Source: Amphibacillus sediminis NBRC 103570
GTDB lineage: Bacteria > Bacillota > Bacilli > Bacillales > Amphibacillaceae
DNA: 46,433 nt
Reading direction: 5' to 3'
NCBI RefSeq assembly: GCF_001552275.1
Contig: NZ_BCQW01000024.1
Location: forward strand, 1 to 46,433
Numbering within the stretch: the stretch's first letter is position 1; each line of letters opens with the position of its first letter. A program made the translations under genes and the position numbers. This document shows, one piece after another, positions 1-8,260 of the stretch. The notes under the pieces are model-generated. The model made no database searches and had not been told where the DNA came from. It worked only from the letters and a program-made list of their open reading frames with translations.

Positions 1-190
1 TGCGACACGATGTCGCAAACTTAGTCAGCTTCCTCTCTCCCTCACTGAACGTTAGTTGAACCAATCGGGCCGTTACTGGCTGTTGGATCTCCCATCTAGA
101 AATAACATGTTCCCTTATTTCTTGAAGTGGGAGGTTAACAAAAGCCCTTCGATGGGGCGAGTAATCGCAGCCCCAACCAGTTACACTGCG
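1..190 (-). repeat. R1 repeat copy 1 (cut by window edge)
   Basis: Copy of the dispersed repeat called R1 here. I define its left end (LE) as the end reading CGCAGTG and its right end (RE) as the end reading TTTCAC-TTTAT; strand gives the LE-to-RE direction. Here LE is at 190, flanked by ATAAA (TTTAT on the minus strand) at 191-195. The RE part lies beyond base 1. The arms of the central CTCCCA...TGGGAG stem and the segment complementary to the LE loop are present. It is non-coding and lies downstream of nrdR. Confidence 0.85.
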
Positions 191-310
191 ATAAATTAGA
201 TCTTAGACGATCGAAAATGCTGTTCAACATTTAAGTATAGATTAAATTCTCTTCCTCTAGCATAATCGTTAACATTCAATTGTTCAAGCTAGCAAGAGGC
301 AAAACTATAA
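191..310. other. AT-rich spacer between two R1 copies
   Basis: A spacer of 120 bases between R1 copies 1 and 2. I see no open reading frame of note, no hairpin and no convincing promoter in it. Confidence 0.5.
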
Positions 311-556
311 ATAAAATGAAACTTCGTTCAGTGGGGGTTTCAACGCATAGGATGTGCTCGTGCAGACGTTGCGACACGACGTCGCGAACTTAGTCAGCTT
401 CCTCCCCCCACTGAACGTTAGTTGAACCAATCGGGCCGTTACTGGCCGTTGGATCTCCCACTTAGACATGACGTGCTCCCTTATTTCTTGATGTAGGAGG
501 CTTACAAAAGCCCTTCGATGGGGCGAGTAATCGCAGCCCCAGACAGTTACACTGTG
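311..556 (-). repeat. R1 repeat copy 2 (full length)
   Basis: Full-length R1 of about 246 bases, in tandem orientation with copy 1. RE is at 311-315 (ATAAA, i.e. TTTAT on minus). LE is at 556 and is flanked by ATAAA at 557-561. It contains the RE hairpin (TGAAAC-TTC-GTTCA), the GTTCAGTGGGGG / CCCCCACTGAAC outer stem enclosing GCGAC...GTCGC, the CTCCCACTT stem and the LE hairpin. It is one of the best copies for deriving a consensus. Confidence 0.9.
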
Positions 557-823
557 ATAAAATTATAATCAAGTTAATTATGAATTCACTTGATAGATAT
601 TGAATTCTTAGCATTCCTGAAATTTTTGTTAGATATCAGATAATTTCCACTTCTTATCGGCTCTTTTACATACTGTTTTTCAGCAAGCTAACCATCATTA
701 AAATACTCGTTTTCTTCATTTCTTCGTTAAGTCTTTAAAAATTCTACCATCGACTAATGTTATTATTCTATCTTTATGGTTTTAGACTATCGTCAGTTTC
801 ATTTTTAAAACAACAGCTATAAC
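557..823. other. intergenic, no recognised content
   Basis: AT-rich spacer between R1 copy 2 and the nrdR terminator. There is no long reading frame and no repeat that I can match. In B. subtilis dnaB and dnaI follow nrdR; no trace of dnaB is visible here, so it has either moved or lies beyond the window edge behind the repeats. Confidence 0.5.
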
Positions 824-846
824 TGAAAAAAGAGCCGTTCTGGCTC
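824..846 (-). terminator. rho-independent terminator of nrdR
   Basis: GAGCC-GTTCT-GGCTC hairpin at 832-846. Read on the minus strand it is followed by a run of T (complement of 824-831). The nrdR stop codon (845-847) sits in the hairpin arm, so termination is immediately after translation stops. Confidence 0.85.
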
Positions 847-1315
847 ATTTTTCGGGTTTATCAGAATGTTGAATTAAATCCTTTAATTCATCGAGAAAAA
901 CATTGATGTCCTTGAACTGTCGATAGACTGAGGCAAACCGAACATAGGCTACCTCATCAATGGTAGCTAATCCATCCATGACTAGTTCTCCTACATCCTT
1001 ACTTTCAATTTCTGCAACTCCTCGACTACGCAATTCTCTCTCCACATCAAGGGCTAGTTCTTCTAATTGCTCCAGTGAAACAGGTCTTTTTTCACAGGCT
1101 TTAATTAAACCACGAATAAGCTTTTCTCGACTAAAGGTTTCACGTACTCCTTCTTTTTTAATAACGATTAGAGGAATTTCCTCAACACGCTCAAAGGTTG
1201 TAAATCGGTAGTTACAGGTCTCACATTCACGTCGTCTGCGAATGGCACCACCTTCTTCAATCGGGCGTGAATCTAATACACGAGTATGCTTATGTTGACA
1301 ACTTGGGCATCGCAT
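845..1315 (-). CDS. nrdR: transcriptional repressor NrdR
   Basis: Zinc-ribbon / ATP-cone repressor of ribonucleotide reductase genes. The N-terminal ribbon has two cysteine pairs (MRCPSC near residue 1 and CETC near residue 32) followed by the ATP-cone domain, giving 156 residues, the usual family size. An upstream extension of seven codons is possible, but MRCPSC is the conserved start and GGGGGTGG lies just before it, so I start at 1315. The gene ends inside its own terminator. The upstream neighbour is a conserved cytosolic protein 47 bases away, probably on the same transcript. The target NrdR boxes would be at nrd operons outside this window. Confidence 0.95.
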   Translation of the reverse strand: MRCPSCQHKHTRVLDSRPIEEGGAIRRRRECETCNYRFTTFERVEEIPLIVIKKEGVRETFSREKLIRGLIKACEKRPVSLEQLEELALDVERELRSRGVAEIESKDVGELVMDGLATIDEVAYVRFASVYRQFKDINVFLDELKDLIQHSDKPEK

Positions 1316-1362
1316 TTTCTTCCACCCCCATCTCATTAACTTATCTTAGATCAACCCATGCT

Positions 1363-1749
1363 TTAACTTTTCATATCGATAAGTGTCATATGATTTTTTA
1401 AATCCTGATAAAGCTTTTTAATTAGATTATGACTAAAGCCCAAATCAAGAAAACTTCCCTCAGTTGTTATTGAGAAATCAACAGCCGTTCTTAATGGCTT
1501 TACCATGATAACTGTCACTATGATAAAGGCACGGCGTTTGCCACGGTAATTAATACTTATTTCACCATGTGGCTCTGAGGTTGCTAACACCTGACAGCCT
1601 GGTTTTCTTTTAAAATAATCTACTAACGTATCAAACGCTTTATCCTTAGTCGTTTTAAAATAGTGGGTTCGAAGCTCTGGATCCCAATGCTTTTCACCTG
1701 TTTCTGAATGATTGTTAAAATACTTGTTTAATGTTTCCTTAAAGCCCAT
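1363..1749 (-). CDS. conserved cytosolic protein of unknown function
   Basis: 128 residues, with no signal peptide or membrane segment. The sequence is a mixed alpha/beta small protein with charged N-terminal half (KHWDPELRTHYF) and a hydrophobic strand FIIVTVIMV near residue 75. It resembles the short 'cytosolic protein' found beside nrdR in several Bacillaceae, but I cannot assign a reaction. A GAGGTG ribosome site precedes the ATG. It is 47 bases upstream of nrdR and 217 bases downstream of the speH stop, from which a terminator separates it. A catabolite-box-like sequence lies about 90 bases upstream (1837-1851). Confidence 0.75.
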   Translation of the reverse strand: MGFKETLNKYFNNHSETGEKHWDPELRTHYFKTTKDKAFDTLVDYFKRKPGCQVLATSEPHGEISINYRGKRRAFIIVTVIMVKPLRTAVDFSITTEGSFLDLGFSHNLIKKLYQDLKNHMTLIDMKS

Positions 1750-1836
1750 TACTACACCTCATTATTATAAAATAGATTCCCTTTATGTATAGCGATATCG
1801 TGTGTTTACTTAGGGCTATTTTAACATATTTTAGCT

Positions 1837-1851
1837 AAGAAAACGATAACA
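1837..1851. promoter_or_regulatory. cre-like sequence (one mismatch)
   Basis: AAGAAAACGATAACA fits the Bacillus catabolite-responsive consensus WTGNAANCGNWNNCW except for AG in place of TG. It lies upstream of the cytosolic protein gene. A weak call; compare the perfect match upstream of ackA. Confidence 0.3.
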
Positions 1852-1903
1852 ATGCAAAAGTTCTTGGAGAAACGACTAAGTCTAATTTGTTAGCTTCACG
1901 ATA

Positions 1904-1949
1904 GCAAAAGACCTATCTACTCATCTTATCGATCACGAGTAGATAGGTC
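1904..1949 (-). terminator. terminator of speH
   Basis: A 13-bp perfect stem (GACCTATCTACTC / GAGTAGATAGGTC, 1910-1922 and 1937-1949) with a 14-base loop. On the minus strand it is followed by CTTTTGC. It lies 16 bases after the speH stop codon. Confidence 0.85.
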
Positions 1950-1965
1950 ATTGTTACGAACTTTA

Positions 1966-2346
1966 TTATAAAGCAGCCTGTTGTTTAGGCACTTGAATCG
2001 GACCTATACCACGAGGTACTTCAATTTTTTCACACTTTTTTGCCTCAATAGCCTCTGAAATATAATTACATGCCACATTCGGGTCTATTACATCACCACA
2101 TGTATAAACATCTATACTGGCATAACCATGCTCTGGAAAGCTATGAATGGTTAAATGCGACTCTGAAATAATGACAACTCCACTTACGCCCTGTGGCGCA
2201 AATTTATGAAAAGCAACTTCTCTAATCTCTGCACCTGCCTTTAAGGCGGCATTGACAAAGATTTGTTCAATCTTGCCCATATCATTCAGAATCTCAATAT
2301 TACAATCCCACATCTCAGCAATAACATGTCTACCCATTGTATCCAT
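1966..2346 (-). CDS. speH: S-adenosylmethionine decarboxylase proenzyme
   Basis: Pyruvoyl enzyme that decarboxylates AdoMet to supply aminopropyl groups for spermidine. From the ATG at 2346 the protein has 126 residues, the short bacterial class. The autocleavage serine is Ser63 in SESHLTIH, with His68 and Cys83 (VYTCGD) at the positions known for the Thermotoga enzyme. An in-frame extension of 18 codons upstream exists, but GGGGGAG lies just ahead of the 2346 ATG and the extension lacks conserved sequence. A strong terminator follows. A spermidine synthase gene is not adjacent, so the partner enzyme must be elsewhere. Confidence 0.93.
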   Translation of the reverse strand: MDTMGRHVIAEMWDCNIEILNDMGKIEQIFVNAALKAGAEIREVAFHKFAPQGVSGVVIISESHLTIHSFPEHGYASIDVYTCGDVIDPNVACNYISEAIEAKKCEKIEVPRGIGPIQVPKQQAAL

Positions 2347-2663
2347 TTTGAAACTCCCCCTACTTTTACTAATTTTAAAAATGGTTGCCTGATATGCCAC
2401 GGGGGAAAGTTAGTCCAGAGAGGTCCTAACCCTTTAAGCAAATCATGTGCACACTTTTGCAGCTATATTCCATAAGATACACGTTCTAACTAAAATTATG
2501 CTCGTGCAGAAAAAGTATATATCGAAATGATAGCTTTGGCAAGATTTTTCGCGAATTTTTTCAAGAATTTTATTGCTTTAACCAAGGCAAAACCTCTACC
2601 TAGAAAGGTAGAACCATTTCTAAGCAGAGGAGTCTCTTTTCTAAAAAGCGTGATAGTAGCATA
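2347..2663. other. speH leader and spacer
   Basis: Region between speH and R1 copy 3. It includes the speH ribosome site, a short fragment matching the R1 core (ATGCTCGTGCAG at 2498-2509), and a small imperfect hairpin CCTCTACC...GGTAG...AGAGG around 2589-2627. No recognised riboswitch and no coding region supported. Confidence 0.4.
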
Positions 2664-2910
2664 ATAAAGTGAAACTTCGTTCAGTGAGGGTTTCGACGCA
2701 TAGGATGTGCTCGTGCAGACGTAGTGACACGATGTCGCGAACTTAGTCAGCTTCCTCCATCCCCCACTGAACGTTAGTTGAACCAATCGGGCCGTTACTG
2801 GCTGTTGGATCTCCCCTCTTAGACTTGACATGATCCCTTATTTTAGAAGGGGGCGTCTTACAAAAGCCCTTCGATGGGGCGAGTAATCGCAGCCCCAGCC
2901 AGTTACACAG
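2664..2910 (-). repeat. R1 repeat copy 3 (full length)
   Basis: Full-length R1 of about 247 bases. RE is ATAAA at 2664-2668. The LE end is decayed (TTACACAG rather than TTACACTGCG) and touches the coaE stop codon at 2912-2914. The central stem differs from the other copies in both arms: the A-T pair of CCCAC/GTGGG has become a C-G pair, with a one-base T bulge. This is a compensatory difference. Confidence 0.88.
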
Positions 2911-2911
2911 C

Positions 2912-3508
2912 TTAAACCTTTAATTGCCCTATGATTTGATCATATTGGTGCTCAGTTTGTTCGAGTGCACCACTATTATCAATGACAAAATTAGCCCATT
3001 GGGCTTTCAATTCAATCGATATTTGACTATTAATCCTTGCTTCAGCTTCTTGCTTGGTTAACTGATTGCGCTTCATAAGTCGTTTGACTTGGACATCCAC
3101 AGGTGTATAAACAACGATAACCTGATCAACAAGGTGAGTTAACTCATTCTCATATAATAACGGAATATCCAGCACAATTAAATGAGGTTGTTGCTTTATT
3201 AAGGCATCACGCTCCGCTATTATTGCATCAGTGATCGCTGGATGGACAATCTGATTTAAGGCTTGTCGTTTGATCGGATCATTGAAAATAAGCTTAGCTA
3301 GCTTTTTTCGATCCAAGGTTTGGTCGGCTTTAAGCAAATCATGTCCAAACGTTTTGATAATTTGTTTATAGGCATCCCGATCAGGTTCAACAACTTGACG
3401 TGCAATCTGATCAGCATCTACTACTGGGATTCCGTCATTGTTAAATAGAGTTGCTACTGTACTCTTACCAGTAGCAATACTCCCTGTTAATCCAATTATC
3501 TTTGTCAT
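2912..3508 (-). CDS. coaE: dephospho-CoA kinase
   Basis: Last step of coenzyme A synthesis: ATP-dependent 3'-phosphorylation of dephospho-CoA. The N-terminus has the P-loop GLTGSIATGKST (residues 6-17), followed by DADQIAR and the helical CoA-binding lid, with LDIPLLYE near residue 113. Length of 198 residues is normal. AAGGTGAAGATAG precedes the ATG. It is the last gene of the polA-mutM-ytaF-coaE cluster, separated from ytaF by 176 bases filled with an R2 repeat remnant. Its stop codon lies directly against the left end of R1 copy 3, so its 3' end has been reshaped by insertion or decay. Confidence 0.95.
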   Translation of the reverse strand: MTKIIGLTGSIATGKSTVATLFNNDGIPVVDADQIARQVVEPDRDAYKQIIKTFGHDLLKADQTLDRKKLAKLIFNDPIKRQALNQIVHPAITDAIIAERDALIKQQPHLIVLDIPLLYENELTHLVDQVIVVYTPVDVQVKRLMKRNQLTKQEAEARINSQISIELKAQWANFVIDNSGALEQTEHQYDQIIGQLKV

Positions 3509-3540
3509 CTATCTTCACCTTCGTTATCAAAATCAAATCT

Positions 3541-3688
3541 GCCTTGGCGTATTGGCGCCCAGATTTTATCGAGCTTCGTCCGCTAAAAACTGTCGTATCC
3601 GCCGAGCCTTTAACTTTACTCAGCAGGGATAAACAGACAAACAGACATTTATCTCACCACTTTAAAAGTGACTTTTGCTGAAAGTTAA
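3541..3688 (+). repeat. R2 repeat remnant A
   Basis: Second dispersed repeat family (R2). The 5' part (GGCGCCCAGATTTTATCGAGC) matches copy D at 44130-44160. The middle, CCGAGCCTTTAACTTTACTC, matches copy B. The 3' part has the CTCACCACTT...AAAGTG hairpin and the terminal CTGAAAGTTAA. The right end overlaps the ytaF stop codon (3685-3687). No protein is encoded. Confidence 0.65.
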
Positions 3689-4317
3689 AAAAATAAACGG
3701 CTGAGGCCCAATAAAATTAATAATAGGCCTGGTAAGTATCTTATTTGGTTAGGCATCACGACGGACGAGCATTTACACCCTACGTACAGCCCTAATCTAA
3801 GAAAAAGGATGGTCATTAATGTGATTAATCCAGCTGCTAACCAAGATGTTCCGGTCAATGCCGCCCCGATCCCTGCCGCACTTGCATCTAATGATAATGC
3901 TAAGCCAAGAAATAAGGCTTCCATACCGGAAATATGACCAGAGCGATCAAGGTCAGCTAGAATGGGCTTCTTTAAAATTTCTATAACTAAGCCTAATTTC
4001 TCCAATTCAAAGCGATAACGCATCGTTCGCTCTGCTTTTTGAACCGGTCTATCAAAGGTATAAACACTATATATGCCTAAACCTACTAACAAAAAGGCAC
4101 CTAGGTAGTTAGTAAACTGTTCAGTTACAACCAAGGCGATAAGCTCACCAATACTCATCGCTAAGGCAAAAACAATTCCTGAGCAACACCCAATAATGAT
4201 CATCGTCTGCCGAGATAATTGGAGTTGCTTCAAGCCATAGCCAAACGCAACCATAAAACTGTCCATACTAACTGCAAAAGCCAAAACAAATAGGGAGAGT
4301 ATATTTATCATCTCCAT
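3685..4317 (-). CDS. ytaF: sporulation membrane protein YtaF (MntP-like fold)
   Basis: Polytopic membrane protein of the YtaF family, made up of two related halves of hydrophobic helices, each opening with an acidic motif in a helix (VSMDSFMVAFGYG near residue 10 and LSLDASAAGIGAA near residue 140). The family resembles manganese exporters of the MntP type and is known in B. subtilis as a forespore/mother-cell sporulation gene; transport activity is inference. I start at the ATG at 4317 because GGAGAGG is seven bases upstream; an earlier codon at 4338 has no ribosome site. The stop codon lies inside the right end of an R2 repeat, so the last residues may differ from relatives. Confidence 0.88.
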   Translation of the reverse strand: MEMINILSLFVLAFAVSMDSFMVAFGYGLKQLQLSRQTMIIIGCCSGIVFALAMSIGELIALVVTEQFTNYLGAFLLVGLGIYSVYTFDRPVQKAERTMRYRFELEKLGLVIEILKKPILADLDRSGHISGMEALFLGLALSLDASAAGIGAALTGTSWLAAGLITLMTILFLRLGLYVGCKCSSVVMPNQIRYLPGLLLILLGLSRLFF

Positions 4318-4403
4318 ATGCACCCTCTCCAAGCTCAATTAGTAAACCTGGGATAGTATATGGGCTTTATGGCAAGATGTGAATGTTGGCTTGGATAGTT
4401 AGA

Positions 4404-5234
4404 CTATTTGAGAGGCTGACAACTTGGACAAAGGTGAGTGCCTCGATTTGATACTTTAATTTTAATAATGGTATCGCCACATCGTTTACATGGTTTATCG
4501 GTTTGTCCATAAGCAAAAAGCTGCTGTTGAAACATACCAATCTGGCCTTGGCTATTAACATAGCTTCGAATGGTCGTCCCACCCTGCTTTACTGCCTCTG
4601 TAATGGTAGCTTTCGCCTCCAGCAAAATCGTATTCACTTGGTCTCTTGTTAGGTCTTTCCCTTTTGTAAGTGGGTGGACTTTGGCACGATATAGTGTTTC
4701 ATCAACATAGATATTGCCTAAACCAGCAATCACATACTGATCTAATAAAATATTTTTGATCGCTCGCGTGCTTTGCTTAATTTTAGGAAAGAGTTGATCA
4801 ATATGATAGCTTGGCTCAAACGGATCGGGCCCTAATACACTTAATGGCTTTGTTAAATATTGCTCTCCCTTGCGATATAAGTGCATGGTGCCAAATTTAC
4901 GGACATCATGATAATGTAGTGCTTTCCCACTTTCAAATTGAAAAATGACATGTGTATGCTTGTCTATTGGTTCAGTATTCGGGTAGACACCATATTTCCC
5001 CTCCATGCGCAGATGGGAGACCAGTGCATAATCCTCTAATTCAAAAATGAGAAATTTACCTTTACGTTGAATATCTAAAATAACTTGATCAATCAAGGCA
5101 TGCCTAAATTGTTCAGTATCTGATGGTGTTTTAATAATTTTGGGCCAACGAATTGTAATGTCCTTAATACGCTCATTTATAACGAGTTCTTTTAAGGTTA
5201 GTCGAACGGTTTCGACCTCTGGTAATTCTGGCAT
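4404..5234 (-). CDS. mutM: formamidopyrimidine-DNA glycosylase (Fpg)
   Basis: Base-excision repair glycosylase/AP lyase that removes 8-oxoguanine and Fapy lesions. It begins MPELPEVETVR, with the catalytic N-terminal Pro (residue 2 after Met removal) and Glu3. The family lysine is in RKGKFLIF near residue 59. The helix-two-turn-helix region and the C-terminal zinc finger with four cysteines (CKRCG ... CPSCQ) are intact. Length of 276 residues is standard. It lies 14 bases downstream of polA, so the two repair genes are probably co-transcribed and translationally close; ytaF follows after 86 bases. Confidence 0.96.
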   Translation of the reverse strand: MPELPEVETVRLTLKELVINERIKDITIRWPKIIKTPSDTEQFRHALIDQVILDIQRKGKFLIFELEDYALVSHLRMEGKYGVYPNTEPIDKHTHVIFQFESGKALHYHDVRKFGTMHLYRKGEQYLTKPLSVLGPDPFEPSYHIDQLFPKIKQSTRAIKNILLDQYVIAGLGNIYVDETLYRAKVHPLTKGKDLTRDQVNTILLEAKATITEAVKQGGTTIRSYVNSQGQIGMFQQQLFAYGQTDKPCKRCGDTIIKIKVSNRGTHLCPSCQPLK

Positions 5235-5248
5235 GTTCTCTATCTCCC

Positions 5249-7891
5249 CTACTTAGCATCATACCAGGTTGATCCATAGGCATAGTCAACCTTTAATGGT
5301 ACATCTAGCTTAACTGCATTCTCCATAATCTCTGGTACAAGCTGTTTTAATTTCTCAATCTCTGATTTTGGTGCTTCTAATATTAATTCATCATGTACTT
5401 GTAATATAATCCGAGCTGATAACCCCTGATACGCCAAGGCAAAATCAAGATCAATCATTGCTTTTTTTATAATATCAGCTGCACTACCCTGTATTGGTGT
5501 ATTCATTGCAGTCCGCTCAGCAAAGCTACGTTGATTAAAGTTCCGACTAGTAATTTCAGGCAAGTAACGTCTACGTTGCATCAAGGTTTTCACAAATCCC
5601 TCTTGTTTAGCCTGTAGAACAATACGATCCATGTAATCCTTTACTCCTGGGTAGCTAACGAAATATCGATCAATAAATGCTTTGGCCTCTTTTCTTGTAA
5701 TACCTAAATTTTGTGATAATCCATAATCACTAATGCCATAGACAATACCAAAGTTGACGGCCTTTGCTTGTCTCCTCATTAAATCATTGACTTGGTCCAT
5801 CTCTACATGGAAAACATCCATTGCTGTTTGAGTGTGAATATCACGATCTTCTTTGAATGCCGCAATTAATTTCTCATCACCCGCAATATGGGCAAGGACA
5901 CGTAGCTCAATTTGCGAGTAGTCTGCTGCAAACATGACCCAATCTTGTTCACTTGGAATAAAAGCTTTTCTAATTTTACGTCCTTCTTCCAATCGAATTG
6001 GGATATTTTGAAGATTAGGATCAATTGAACTTAATCGCCCAGTTTGTGTTAAAGCCTGATTAAAACGTGTATGAATTTTATTATCATCATGAATAACTTT
6101 TAACAGACCTTCAATATAGGTAGATTGAAGCTTCCCTAATTGACGATAAAGTAATAGCTTAGCAATGATCGGATGTTTATTCTCTAATTGTTCTAATACA
6201 TCAGCTGAGGTAGAATAGCCTGTTTTTGTTTTTTTGATTACGGGTAAACCTAGTTTCTCAAACAAAATCGGACCAAGCTGTTTAGGTGAGTTTAAGTTAA
6301 AGCGCTCGCCTGCCAGCTCGTGTACCTCCTGCTCAATTGTTTCTAAACGTTCCTTAAGTTCAATCTGCATATCTTCAAGTTGTTGTTGATTGACACGAAC
6401 GCCTTGAGCTTCCATTCGACCTAAAATTATCGCTAATGGCAGTTCTAACTCATTTAATAATGCTTCTTGTTGATTTTCTTTTAAGGCCTGTTTAGCCTTG
6501 TCTTTTAAAAGATAAAGTGCCTTGGTCTTTCTAACCACATGCTCTGCTAAAATAGGTAAATCTGGTATTTTGAGCTTTGCCCCTTTTCCATATATCTCTT
6601 CATCAAACAAAACATTTTGATAACCTAGACGATGACTAATCGCTGGAATGTCATGATTATTCTCAGATGGATTAATTAAATATGAAGCTAACAATAAATC
6701 AAATCTTATTCCTTTTACCTTTATTCCATGACGTAGCAGTGCCACGGTAACTTGCTTTGAATCAAAGCTGATTTTCGTTTGTTTCGGATCTTCTAGCCAA
6801 GTCTTAAGTGAATCTGAATTTAAGGCAATGTCAGCTGGAATAAAGTAGTGGTGATCAGCATTAACAATACCAATCCCTTCAATATTAGCAAGATGATAAT
6901 TATCATCTACCATTTCAACGACTAACGCTTCATGACCTGAGAACTGAATATCTTCAACCTGTTCAATGATCTCAACTGGGATATCCGTTAACTGATTAGA
7001 TTTATTGGCGTCAGCCTCTTCACTAGAACCGATGGTATCTAAGAGTGATTGAAAGCCAAGATTCTTAAATAACGAGCTTAGGCGATTAGAATCATAACCC
7101 TGGTAATCAATATCATCTACCTTTATCGTAATTGGAGAAGCACAATTGATTGTAGCAAGCTCTTGACTCATAAATGCTTCATCTTTATGCGCCATTAATT
7201 TTTCTTGAAGCTTTTTCCCTTTTACCTGATCTATATTCCCATAAATATGCTCAAGGGTTTCGAATTGATTTAATAGTTTAATCGCTGTCTTTTCACCTAC
7301 TCCAGGTACACCTGGAATATTATCAGAACTGTCTCCCATTAAGGCTTTCATATCAATAATTTGTTCCGGCTTCAATGTTAACTTTTCAAGCAATAACTCG
7401 GGGGTGTAGACATCCACTTCGCTTATGCCTTTACGTGTAATGTGTACTTGGACATGGTCTGAGACAAGCTGCAGCATATCCTTATCTCCAGAAATAACAC
7501 GAACATCGAACCCTTGTTTAGTGGCTTCATGTGACAATGTACCAATAATATCGTCGGCTTCATATTGGTCTAACTGATAATACTTAATCGAACTTGCATC
7601 AAGTAATTCACGGACAAGATTAAACTGTTCCGATAATTCTGGTGGCGTCTGTTGTCGCCCCCCTTTATAATCCCCATATGTTTGATGACGGAAGGTTGTC
7701 TTCCCTGCATCGAAAGCAACCAGTATATGGGTCGGCTGCTGTTCCTCTAATACACGTAACAACATTTTAGTAAAGCCGAAAACCGCATTTGTATATACCC
7801 CTTTATCATTACTTAGTAAAGGTAAAGCAAAAAAAGCACGATATAGGATGCTATTTCCATCAATTAAAATCAGCTTGTTTTTCTGCGTCAT
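5249..7891 (-). CDS. polA: DNA polymerase I
   Basis: Repair and Okazaki-fragment polymerase, 880 residues. Domain order is a 5'-3' exonuclease (residues 1-300, with DGNSILYRAF and YEADDIIGT), a 3'-5' exonuclease-like domain, then the polymerase. Polymerase motif A is DYSQIELRVLAHIAGD, motif B is RRQAKAVNFGIVYG and motif C is QVHDELILE. The exonuclease-like domain has LVVEMVDD where proofreading enzymes carry an Asp-x-Glu pair, so proofreading is probably absent, as in other Bacillus PolA proteins. It is the first gene of the polA-mutM-ytaF-coaE cluster. The start has GGAGGAA upstream. Confidence 0.97.
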   Translation of the reverse strand: MTQKNKLILIDGNSILYRAFFALPLLSNDKGVYTNAVFGFTKMLLRVLEEQQPTHILVAFDAGKTTFRHQTYGDYKGGRQQTPPELSEQFNLVRELLDASSIKYYQLDQYEADDIIGTLSHEATKQGFDVRVISGDKDMLQLVSDHVQVHITRKGISEVDVYTPELLLEKLTLKPEQIIDMKALMGDSSDNIPGVPGVGEKTAIKLLNQFETLEHIYGNIDQVKGKKLQEKLMAHKDEAFMSQELATINCASPITIKVDDIDYQGYDSNRLSSLFKNLGFQSLLDTIGSSEEADANKSNQLTDIPVEIIEQVEDIQFSGHEALVVEMVDDNYHLANIEGIGIVNADHHYFIPADIALNSDSLKTWLEDPKQTKISFDSKQVTVALLRHGIKVKGIRFDLLLASYLINPSENNHDIPAISHRLGYQNVLFDEEIYGKGAKLKIPDLPILAEHVVRKTKALYLLKDKAKQALKENQQEALLNELELPLAIILGRMEAQGVRVNQQQLEDMQIELKERLETIEQEVHELAGERFNLNSPKQLGPILFEKLGLPVIKKTKTGYSTSADVLEQLENKHPIIAKLLLYRQLGKLQSTYIEGLLKVIHDDNKIHTRFNQALTQTGRLSSIDPNLQNIPIRLEEGRKIRKAFIPSEQDWVMFAADYSQIELRVLAHIAGDEKLIAAFKEDRDIHTQTAMDVFHVEMDQVNDLMRRQAKAVNFGIVYGISDYGLSQNLGITRKEAKAFIDRYFVSYPGVKDYMDRIVLQAKQEGFVKTLMQRRRYLPEITSRNFNQRSFAERTAMNTPIQGSAADIIKKAMIDLDFALAYQGLSARIILQVHDELILEAPKSEIEKLKQLVPEIMENAVKLDVPLKVDYAYGSTWYDAK

Positions 7892-8083
7892 TAAAAAATT
7901 CCTCCATCTTTATTACTTTATAGTTTATTCTATCATGTTTCTTTATCATTGCCTAAAAAAAGTACGGTTCCAAATATAGTCAAAGCATAAGCAAGTAGTT
8001 ATAATGAACAATTTTTCGATATCCTTTCCAGTAACTTGAATGACTCGTTCTTTTCTTAATTGACAAATATAAGATTTTCAAGC
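7892..8083. other. polA upstream region
   Basis: Holds the polA ribosome site and presumably its promoter. I could not identify a convincing -35/-10 pair. A 64-codon open frame on the minus strand that runs through 7980-8174 has no coding character. Confidence 0.4.
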
Positions 8084-8124
8084 AAAAAAAAAAGCCCTTA
8101 AAGGGAGTTAGATCAAAAAGGGTT
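8084..8124 (-). terminator. probable terminator of phoPR
   Basis: On the minus strand AACCCTT (8118-8124) can pair with AAGGG (8095-8099), followed by a run of ten T residues (8084-8093). A separate interrupted inverted repeat CCCC-c-ACCT / AGGT-a-GGGG lies just upstream in the transcript at about 8145-8172. The stem is short, so efficiency is uncertain. Confidence 0.5.
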
Positions 8125-8260
8125 ATATGAAAGGAATTTCCTCCCCCACCTTCATTATCAGGAGGTAGGGGCATCTTTTACTGATTCCAAATTATAGTAC
8201 AGTTACAGTGATAGGCACTTTTTAAATCATTAGTCGATCATCCCGTAATAGTCTTCTTTT

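Noticed and set aside
311-556. R1 as a riboswitch or T-box leader
   Set aside because: Copies lie downstream as often as upstream of genes, on both strands, next to unrelated genes, and do not have a fixed distance to start codons.
1-560. CRISPR array
   Set aside because: The two tandem R1 copies are about 245 bases long with a 120-base spacer and no short regularly spaced repeats.
960-1211. Plus-strand open frame opposite nrdR, and the many other frames opposite polA, phoR, icd, citZ, pyk, accD and others
   Set aside because: Shadows of strongly recognised genes on the opposite strand; no ribosome sites and low-complexity composition.
2589-2627. Possible regulatory RNA in the speH leader
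   Set aside because: Only a short imperfect hairpin is visible, with none of the conserved cores of SAM-sensing riboswitches.
2496-2831. 111-codon open frame on the minus strand downstream of coaE, and similar frames at 35562-35891, 27515-27718 and 10838-11062
   Set aside because: They lie within R1 copies. Their shared peptide (QLTFSGG, TSTSYAS) comes only from the repeat, none has a ribosome site, and copies differ by frameshifts and deletions.
7980-8174. 64-codon minus-strand frame downstream of phoR
   Set aside because: It crosses the terminator region and has no ribosome site.
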